Shown: in pieces, positions 15,627-20,916 of the stretch
Layout of the letters: the number at the start of each line of letters is the position of its first letter
How positions within the stretch are numbered: the first letter of the stretch is position 1
Source: QQUD01 sp039029915
Lineage (GTDB): Bacteria; Chloroflexota; Anaerolineae; Promineifilales; Promineifilaceae
Direction of reading: 5' to 3'
Length of the DNA stretch: 20,916 nt
NCBI GenBank assembly: GCA_039029915.1
Contig: JBCCFD010000089.1
Span: 1-20,916, forward strand
The notes under the pieces: generated by a model
Databases searched by the model: none
Seen by the model: only the letters and a program-made list of their open reading frames with translations
Told to the model about the DNA's origin: nothing
Program-made: the position numbers and the translations under genes

Positions 15627-16757
15627 ATGGCTTTTACACCGGAAGAACTCAATAATGCGTATGAGACATTGGCATCGGTAAGAGATGAATGGCTCTCATT
15701 TAGCGGCGTTACGGCCGTTGATTTGGGGTTTAAATGGACCGACGGCGCTATGACCCAACAGCTCGCTTTGCGCGTTCACGTGGCTAAAAAACGGCCGTTA
15801 GAAGAAATTCCTGAAAATGAGCTTTTACCAAAAGAAATAAATGGCATTCCTGTCGACGTCATCGAAGCCGAATACGGACTCCAAATTTTAGACCGCCCAG
15901 AAAATATTCAGCTCGAAGCTGCTGCCCAAAATCGAAGCTCCCGTTTTGATGAGATTCCGGCTGGCGTGAGTATTGGTTCGCCCCACGTATCTGCTGGTAC
16001 TTTAGGGGCGAAAGTGTTTGATGCCAACAGCGAAACCCCGCTTATCTTGAGCAATTGGCATATTTTAGCTGGCGTCCCCACCGCCAGTGCCGGCTTGCCC
16101 ATCTGGCAACCCGGTGCCCTTGACGGGGGGCGCAACAACGCCAACACGTTTGCCGTCCTTGAGCGGTTTAATTTAGGCCCCCTCGACGCCGCCGTCGCCC
16201 GAATTACGGATCAGCGACCAGTCACAACAGCCACTTATGAGGGGCATCCTATTGAAGACGCCACGGCACCGATGCTTGGTATGACCGTTCACAAAAGCGG
16301 CCGTACCACGGGCTTCACGGAAGGTTTTATTGATGGTGTTCAAATGACTGTCTCTCTTAATTATGGAACTGCAGGCACCCGAACGATCCAAAATGTCATT
16401 CATATTGTTCCGCTACCGGGGAGCGGTAATGTTGAAATTAGCTCGGGGGGCGATTCTGGCTCAGTGTGGGTTGATAAAGCCTCTGGTAAAGCGGTGGGGC
16501 TTCACTTTGCTGGTGAAAGCAGCAACACCGCTCCAGAACACGCCTTGGCCAACGATATAACGGCCGTTATACAAATCCTTCAAATTAAATTTAAAGCCCA
16601 GCTTGCCCCACCAGCGCCACCCGAAGATCCGACCCCGCCGACAGACCCACCGCCACCGCTACCTGAACCAACCCCACCCTCCGCGCCGCCAGAGCCTGAG
16701 CTCTCATTTTGGCAACGACTTATCAAATTGATTCGCAGTTTATTTGGGTTAGATTGA
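15627..16757 (+). CDS. Trypsin-fold serine protease, Nal1-like, with Pro-rich tail and amphipathic C-terminus
   Basis: A 376-residue protein with a start fixed by AGGGAGA eight bases upstream. Residues 1-110 form an N-terminal domain (GVTAVDLGFKW, LALRVHVAKKRP, GIPVDVIEAEYG) typical of the Nal1-like peptidase group. Residues about 110-322 are a chymotrypsin-like domain with a complete predicted triad: His145 (LSNWHILAG), Asp187 (GPLDAAVA) and Ser277 (GGDSGS). There is no signal peptide, so it should be cytosolic. Residues 326-358 are proline-rich, and 360-376 (start SFWQRLIKLIRS) form a short amphipathic basic helix. The family is thought to cleave or bind intracellular proteins; the target is unknown. 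The tail suggests membrane or partner binding. It is followed by a 194-base gap, so it is probably a single-gene transcript. Confidence 0.85.
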   Translation: MAFTPEELNNAYETLASVRDEWLSFSGVTAVDLGFKWTDGAMTQQLALRVHVAKKRPLEEIPENELLPKEINGIPVDVIEAEYGLQILDRPENIQLEAAAQNRSSRFDEIPAGVSIGSPHVSAGTLGAKVFDANSETPLILSNWHILAGVPTASAGLPIWQPGALDGGRNNANTFAVLERFNLGPLDAAVARITDQRPVTTATYEGHPIEDATAPMLGMTVHKSGRTTGFTEGFIDGVQMTVSLNYGTAGTRTIQNVIHIVPLPGSGNVEISSGGDSGSVWVDKASGKAVGLHFAGESSNTAPEHALANDITAVIQILQIKFKAQLAPPAPPEDPTPPTDPPPPLPEPTPPSAPPEPELSFWQRLIKLIRSLFGLD

Positions 16758-16951
16758 TAAAAACATGGACATCATCACCACCTATTGCCACAGGTTTTGG
16801 AAAGATTTTTAACAGATTCTAAATAAACATCACCTTATATTTATTTAGCGTGTTGTTTCTTTTAGGATAACTAAGCTTTGGGGCCAAACTATTAGGAGAA
16901 TATGTTGATCAGTCTCCAAACTTTGTAATTTTTGTAACGTTTGTTGTATTT
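16758..16951. other. Gap upstream of the lipoprotein gene
   Basis: An AT-rich perfect dyad CTAAATAAA/TTTATTTAG (16819-16827, 16840-16848) may weakly terminate the protease transcript. AGGAG at 16894-16898 precedes a nine-codon frame (ATG 16902 to TAA 16928) rather than the lipoprotein start. The lipoprotein frame itself is open upstream to 16871 but offers no start codon there. Confidence 0.35.
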
Positions 16952-18703
16952 ATGATTTTAAAACGCCGACATTCCTATTTTTTGCTATTTTTGTTCATTT
17001 TGACTGCCTGTGGTGCGCCAAGAACGGCCGTTTCGCCTATCCAAACCCAACCTGATCCCATCACCCAAGCACCAGAAACGGCCGTTTCGCCAATCGAACA
17101 ATCCACTGAGGCAATTCCCACACTCATAACGCCCACAGAGCCCCCGCCCGCAACGGTGACACCATCCCCCGTTCCGAGCGACCTCTCCATCGATGCCAGT
17201 CAAGTCTTTCTCTACCCAACGCCCATTATTTATGATGGTGATCGGGTCACTTTTCAACTCCTGGCCCACGTGCCCGACACCATTCGGGCAGAGAATGTGC
17301 AAGTCCAGATTTGGGTCAACAATGAGTTGCTTGTGCAAGATATTCTTGGAAGACGAAACCTCGCTAACAACGCTGTTGGGCTGTATGAATGGGTGTGGGA
17401 CACCACCGACAAAATTGGTGAACACCAGGTTTCTATTCTGCTCGACCCAAACGATTCGATTCAACAGGGGGATGAAAACCCAGCCAATAATCAGGTGCTA
17501 TTAACGACCTACGTTGAAGATTCAAACCTGCTCTCTGAGGGAGAGCAAAACGCGACTTGGGTCACGGCTGAAACAAATTGCTGCACAGTCCATGTTGTCA
17601 GCGAAACGGCCGCCTTTCGGGACCTTTCTAATCTACTCATCGAAGTTGAGAACGCCTTTCAAAATGCGTCAGCCACTCTAGACGAGCCCGCTAATAAAAA
17701 ATATGATGTTTTTCTTGTCGATCGGGTCATTGGCCAAGGAGGCTACGCCGGACAATCTATGGTCGTCTCTTACCTAGATCGACACTATGCTAGCAATGGT
17801 TTAGAGCAAGTGCTCATTCACGAAGCCGTTCATCTGCTTGATCGGCAATTTGCCCCCGGTCGCATCACATTTTTGGCAGAAGGCGTCGCAGTCTGGGCCA
17901 GTGGCGGGCATTACAAACCAGAAAATATTGAGCAACGCGCCGCCGCCTTAGTATCCACTGACCGCTATATCCCACTTCAAGCATTAATTGATAATTTTTA
18001 CCCTGTTCAACACGAAATCGGCTACCTTGAAGCGGCTGGTTTTGTAAACTACCTCATTAAAATCTATGGCTGGAATCAATTCAAAACATTCTATGCTAAT
18101 GTAACTCGAGATGACGGCGCCACGCTTTCAGAAGCAATGGATGTCAATTTACAGGCAAGCTTTGGCATTACGCTTGCCCAAGCGGAGGCCAACTGGCTCG
18201 ATTATTTATCTCAGCTCCCGTTTAACCCAGATATGAACAGCGATCTGTTAACAAGCATTCGCTTCTACGACACGATGCGCACCTATCAGCGTTTCTATGA
18301 TCCAACCGCTTACTTCCTAACAGCCTGGCTGCCTTACCCCCAAGAGCTGCAATCATCTGGCAATCCGGCTGACCTGACCCGCCACCCAAGCGCCGAAATC
18401 AATGTGACGCTTGAGGTCATGCTCCAAGCTGCGGAGCTGGCCCTTCGAACCGGTGATTTTGCCCGAGCGAATGCTCATTTAGACAGCATTGAACGGGTAC
18501 TAACACACAACGGCACCTTTATTGATCCACTATCGATTAGTTACCTAAACGTTGTGCGAGCGGCAACAGCGCAAGGCTTTGCGGTCCAGACCATTAATTT
18601 ATCTGGCAACAGTGCTTCAGTGCTAGCCAATCGCCCCGGCACGATTGAATTAACAGAACTCAATTTTTCGCTAAATGGGTCCGAATGGGTCTTGTCAAAT
18701 TGA
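16952..18703 (+). CDS. Lipoprotein with Ig/CARDB-like domain and gluzincin (HExxH...E) metallopeptidase domain
   Basis: A 583-residue exported protein. Residues 1-20 are a lipoprotein signal (basic KRRH, hydrophobic core, lipobox LTAC with Cys20), so the mature protein should be lipid-anchored on the outer face of the membrane. Residues 21-78 are a Thr/Pro-rich linker with TAVSPI twice. Residues about 80-190 form a CARDB-like beta domain (RVTFQLLAHV, VWVNN-like, NPANNQ). The rest holds a zinc site: HEAVH at 290-294 and a downstream Glu310 in FLAEGVAVW, the gluzincin layout. Residues 340-430 (FVNYLIKIYGWNQFKTFYA, WLDYL) match the peptidase-MA-like helical part. It probably cleaves peptides at the surface; the substrate is unknown. 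No Shine-Dalgarno precedes the ATG, but the signal peptide requires this start. Confidence 0.82.
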   Translation: MILKRRHSYFLLFLFILTACGAPRTAVSPIQTQPDPITQAPETAVSPIEQSTEAIPTLITPTEPPPATVTPSPVPSDLSIDASQVFLYPTPIIYDGDRVTFQLLAHVPDTIRAENVQVQIWVNNELLVQDILGRRNLANNAVGLYEWVWDTTDKIGEHQVSILLDPNDSIQQGDENPANNQVLLTTYVEDSNLLSEGEQNATWVTAETNCCTVHVVSETAAFRDLSNLLIEVENAFQNASATLDEPANKKYDVFLVDRVIGQGGYAGQSMVVSYLDRHYASNGLEQVLIHEAVHLLDRQFAPGRITFLAEGVAVWASGGHYKPENIEQRAAALVSTDRYIPLQALIDNFYPVQHEIGYLEAAGFVNYLIKIYGWNQFKTFYANVTRDDGATLSEAMDVNLQASFGITLAQAEANWLDYLSQLPFNPDMNSDLLTSIRFYDTMRTYQRFYDPTAYFLTAWLPYPQELQSSGNPADLTRHPSAEINVTLEVMLQAAELALRTGDFARANAHLDSIERVLTHNGTFIDPLSISYLNVVRAATAQGFAVQTINLSGNSASVLANRPGTIELTELNFSLNGSEWVLSN

Positions 18704-18724
18704 TGAGTGCTGAATGGGTGACTC

Positions 18725-18753
18725 GTGATACAATTTCGTTTTTATGCTACAAT
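18725..18753 (+). promoter_or_regulatory. Predicted promoter for the DUF151-dnaB operon
   Basis: GTGATA (18725-18730), a 17-base spacer and an extended -10 TGCTACAAT (18745-18753) lie 51 bases before the DUF151 ATG. The 11 bases TATGCTACAAT are identical to those before the BTAD regulator at 4780-4790. Confidence 0.5.
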
Positions 18754-18804
18754 GATCGTTAAACTTTAGGGTAAATTTTATCTAACTATTCGCAGAGGAA
18801 AATC

Positions 18805-19320
18805 ATGATCGAAGTTGTTGTCGATAGCATACGCATCAGTCTTGTATCACAGCATCGCATTGTTGTACTCAAAGAAATGGATAGCGAACGTCAACTACCG
18901 ATTTGGATTGGGCCATATGAGGCTGACGCCATTACCATCGAACTTCAAGATGTAGAAGTGGCGCGTCCTGTTACCCATGACTTACTAAAAAATGTCATCA
19001 ACGTAATGGGTGGCAAAGTATCACACGTATTGATTAAAGCGCTTCATGAAAGCGTCTTCTACGCTAGCTTATTTGTTGATGTTAACGGGGAACTTCAAGA
19101 GATTGATAGTCGCTCATCTGATGCTATTGCGCTTGCCGTTCGAGTGAAGGTGCCTATCTTCGTTAATGAAGATGTCTTGCAAGAAGTCGGTGTTTTGCCT
19201 GAACCCGATATTTTAGAAGATGGAGCCACTGAATCAGGCAAAGGTGAAGACGGAGAAACCTTAGATATTTTCACAGACTTTGTCGATTCGCTAGATTTCG
19301 ACGATTTTGACGAAAATTAG
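18805..19320 (+). CDS. Bifunctional nuclease family protein (DUF151/BFN)
   Basis: A 171-residue protein. Residues 1-135 are a single BFN domain: LPIWIGPYEADAI at 31-43, RPVTHDLL at 54-61 and SRSSDAIALAVR at 102-113 are the conserved blocks of the family (fold known from Thermotoga TM0160; DNase/RNase activity reported in plant homologues). The C-terminal 35 residues are a very acidic tail (DIFTDFVDSLDFDDFDEN) outside the core, probably disordered. AGGA upstream of the ATG supports the start. A promoter lies upstream. dnaB follows by 101 bases on the same strand, and co-transcription with the replicative helicase suggests a role in nucleic acid metabolism, though biochemical activity in bacteria is not well settled. 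Confidence 0.9.
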   Translation: MIEVVVDSIRISLVSQHRIVVLKEMDSERQLPIWIGPYEADAITIELQDVEVARPVTHDLLKNVINVMGGKVSHVLIKALHESVFYASLFVDVNGELQEIDSRSSDAIALAVRVKVPIFVNEDVLQEVGVLPEPDILEDGATESGKGEDGETLDIFTDFVDSLDFDDFDEN

Positions 19321-19369
19321 TCTCATCTGTATAACTACCCTATCTTTAAGTAAATAGCACAACATTTAT

Positions 19370-19417
19370 GAGATTGGGAGATTGGGAGATTGAATCTCTT
19401 AATCTCTCAATCTCTTA
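19370..19417. repeat. Octamer tandem array followed by inverted octamer array in the dnaB leader
   Basis: GAGATTGG, GAGATTGG, GAGATTGA (19370-19393) run head to tail, followed by ATCTCTTA, ATCTCTCA, ATCTCTTA (19394-19417). The second half is the near-complement of the first, so the transcript can fold into a stem of about 14 base pairs with one mismatch, ending four bases before the dnaB ATG. Confidence 0.75.
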
Positions 19418-19421
19418 TTTT

Positions 19422-20762
19422 ATGAGTGAAATTGATCGTCTCCCCCCTCACAGCATAGAAGCTGAAGAAGCCACGTTAGGCTCTTTAATCATTGATCCCG
19501 ATGCGATCTTTGATGTTTCTAACTTTCTTCATCCAGAAGCCTTTTACAAAACGCAGAACAGGTGGATATACGAAGCGATTTTAGCCCTCAATGAGCGGCG
19601 GGAACCGGTCGACTTTATCACCCTCTTAGAAGAGCTGCGTCGTCAAGAAAAGCTGGAAGAGGTGGGGGGCGAAGCGTACGTTATTGATCTTATCAATGCC
19701 GTGCCGACCTCGATTAATGCGCAAAGTTACGGCCGTGTTGTGGAAGCCGCTGCGCTACGCCGCAAAATGATCGGGGCCGCTAGTACAATTGCCAATCTTG
19801 CCTTTGATGAAGCCGAAGATGTTAATGTCGTCATCGACCGAGCCGAACAAGCGCTATTTAGCATTAGCGAAGCCCGCACCACGCGCGACCTGACACCTAT
19901 CAAAGAGATTGCTCACAACTACCTCGACCGCATCCAAGCCCTGAATGAAACGGGCGGTGACATTGTTGGTGTGCCAACAGGCTTTACAGACCTAGACAAA
20001 CTGCTCGGCGGGCTTAATAAATCTGATCTGCTCATTCTGGCCGGTCGCCCCGGTATGGGGAAAACCTCTTTCCAAAACGCCTTGGCGCTCACTGCCGCCA
20101 TGAAACACGGCAAGCGAGTCGCCATTTTCAACCTCGAAATGTCGGGTGAGCAGCTCGTTCAGCGAATGATTGCGGCCGAAACGCAAATTGATTCCCAGCG
20201 GCTGCGTCGCGGTCAGCTTTATGACCACGAGTGGCCCATCTTTATGGAAGCAGTGGGGCGGCTTTCAGAAACACAGATATTTATTGATGATACGCCGTCG
20301 ATTACGTCTAATCAGCTTCGGACGAAGTGCCGCCGTCTGTATGCTGAATATGGACTGGATATGGTCATGATCGATTATCTACAGCTGATGTCGGCTGAGC
20401 GCAGTACCAACAACCGCGTCATGGAGATTAGTGAGATCTCTCGAAGCCTTAAGGGGTTAGCCAGAGAGCTAGATGTGCCTGTTCTGGCCGCCGCCCAGTT
20501 GAGTCGTGCTGTGGAACAGCGTCAGGATAAACGGCCGTTGCTCTCCGACCTCCGTGATTCAGGGTCAATTGAGCAGGATGCTGACATTGTGATGTTCATT
20601 TATCGTGACGAATACTACAACCCCGAAACGACCGAACGCCCCAACATCGCCGAACTCAACATTGCTAAGCACAGAAACGGTCCCACGGGCACCGTCGATC
20701 TATACTGGCACGGCAAGCTCGCCACCTTCCGCAACCTGCATCGGCAGGAGATTAGTTTGTAG
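19422..20762 (+). CDS. dnaB: Replicative DNA helicase DnaB
   Basis: From ATG 19422 the protein has 446 residues, the usual DnaB length, and starts MSEIDRLPPHSIEAEEATLGSL, the standard N-terminus. Residues 1-150 are the helical N-terminal (primase-contact) domain, then a linker, then the RecA-like motor: Walker A GRPGMGKTS at 208-216 (Lys214), Walker B MVMIDYLQL at 314-322, a PVLAAAQLSR sensor segment and DSGSIEQDADIVMFIYRDEYY near the end. It forms a hexamer that unwinds DNA ahead of the replication fork using ATP. An upstream in-frame ATG (19368) would add 18 residues encoded by the octamer array; I reject it because those residues are not family-like. There is no intein. It is probably co-transcribed with the DUF151 gene. 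Confidence 0.96.
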   Translation: MSEIDRLPPHSIEAEEATLGSLIIDPDAIFDVSNFLHPEAFYKTQNRWIYEAILALNERREPVDFITLLEELRRQEKLEEVGGEAYVIDLINAVPTSINAQSYGRVVEAAALRRKMIGAASTIANLAFDEAEDVNVVIDRAEQALFSISEARTTRDLTPIKEIAHNYLDRIQALNETGGDIVGVPTGFTDLDKLLGGLNKSDLLILAGRPGMGKTSFQNALALTAAMKHGKRVAIFNLEMSGEQLVQRMIAAETQIDSQRLRRGQLYDHEWPIFMEAVGRLSETQIFIDDTPSITSNQLRTKCRRLYAEYGLDMVMIDYLQLMSAERSTNNRVMEISEISRSLKGLARELDVPVLAAAQLSRAVEQRQDKRPLLSDLRDSGSIEQDADIVMFIYRDEYYNPETTERPNIAELNIAKHRNGPTGTVDLYWHGKLATFRNLHRQEISL

Positions 20763-20770
20763 ACACTCTT

Positions 20771-20832
20771 AAACCTACGAAGTTTTAAACCATTTGGATA
20801 ACAATGACATAAGATTTAAACTTCGCAAGTTT
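20771..20832. repeat. Pair of 15-base CGAAG/CTTCG palindromes after dnaB
   Basis: AAACCTACGAAGTTT (20771-20785) and AAACTTCGCAAGTTT (20818-20832) are palindromes with 6-base arms (one mismatch in the first). They also pair with each other through CGAAGTTTTAAA/TTTAAACTTCG, which could act as a weak terminator or be a dispersed repeat. Confidence 0.5.
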
Positions 20833-20853
20833 CCACAACTACCCAAGTTGACA

Positions 20854-20881
20854 ATTCACCATTCACCATTCACAATTAACC
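20854..20881. repeat. Heptamer tandem array before the last gene
   Basis: Four seven-base units run without gap: ATTCACC, ATTCACC, ATTCACA, ATTAACC. The array ends three bases before the ATG at 20885 and occupies the place of a Shine-Dalgarno. Confidence 0.65.
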
Positions 20882-20884
20882 ATT

Positions 20885-20916
20885 ATGAAAGGCTTCCCAG
20901 GATTCCCAGAAGGCAA
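20885..20916 (+). CDS. Start of a gene cut by the window edge
   Basis: Ten codons from ATG 20885 read MKGFPGFPEG. Glycine/phenylalanine/proline-rich starts like this are seen in YbaB/EbfC nucleoid-associated proteins, which often lie near replication genes, but ten residues cannot prove it. The start is supported only by position after dnaB. Confidence 0.35.
   Translation, partial: MKGFPGFPEG

Larger units (their letters stand above)
397..20538. repeat. Dispersed palindrome ACGGCCGT (AACGGCCGTT), about 28 copies
   Basis: Copies start at 397, 1424, 1441, 2116, 2599, 4266, 5070, 5570, 5750, 6984, 7653, 9305, 9728, 10010, 10394, 12649, 13502, 13598, 14323, 14572, 14719, 15711, 15791, 16560, 17024, 17078, 19729 and 20531 (counted by eye). 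All lie inside genes. One-base variants such as GCGGCCGT add more (6493, 16287). The element is used in all three codon phases. Confidence 0.9.

Noticed and set aside
17023..17091. Two direct copies of AACGGCCGTTTCGCC as a mobile or CRISPR-like repeat
   Set aside because: Both lie in the lipoprotein linker, encode TAVSPI and are explained by a linker duplication plus the dispersed palindrome.
19368..19421. An 18-residue N-terminal extension of DnaB
   Set aside because: It is encoded by the octamer array and is unlike DnaB N-termini; ATG 19422 gives the standard start.

Overview
The window looks like a chromosomal segment of a filamentous or environmental Chloroflexota bacterium (Anaerolineae/Caldilineae-like). 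This is inferred from the gene types, not from a marker gene: a large glycosyltransferase-like membrane protein, a BTAD/AAA/TPR regulator, a secreted CSLREA-type beta-helix protein with a YLPLI linker, an F420 biosynthesis gene, a DUF151 protein next to dnaB, and mixed AT/GC composition. No rRNA, tRNA, CRISPR array, insertion sequence or phage gene is visible.

Layout. 1-3213 (minus): a PaaI-type hotdog thioesterase followed by a very large membrane protein that runs off the left edge. 3407-11656 (plus): an orphan cytochrome P450, a 1112-residue transcriptional regulator (winged helix, BTAD, AAA ATPase, TPR) and an 1140-residue secreted protein. A strong hairpin terminator follows at 11724-11751. 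11775-14837 (minus): a small membrane protein, then a likely thiD - cofD - acetyltransferase operon (pyrimidine/thiamine kinase, F420 precursor synthesis, and a GNAT enzyme whose start overlaps the cofD stop). 14838-15626: a 789-base gap with inverted repeats and at most one doubtful small ORF. 15627-18703 (plus): a cytosolic Nal1-like trypsin-fold protease with a proline-rich tail, and a zinc-peptidase-like lipoprotein. 18805 to the end (plus): a DUF151 bifunctional-nuclease protein, replicative helicase DnaB, and the first ten codons of another gene.

The strongest non-gene signal is an octamer palindrome, ACGGCCGT (usually inside AACGGCCGTT). I count about 28 copies by eye, where chance predicts well under one. 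All lie inside genes, in all three codon phases, so the selection appears to act on DNA, as for the cyanobacterial HIP1 element. A second signal is a set of short tandem arrays with 7- or 8-base period, confined to gaps and usually abutting start codons. A third is a family of small CGAAG/CTTCG inverted repeats in gaps. At protein level, the secreted protein carries what looks like a metallopeptidase domain with every catalytic residue replaced, while the lipoprotein near the other end keeps the full HExxH...E set.

The regulator, P450 and secreted protein are adjacent and co-directional, so the regulator may control its neighbours. That is inference from position only.
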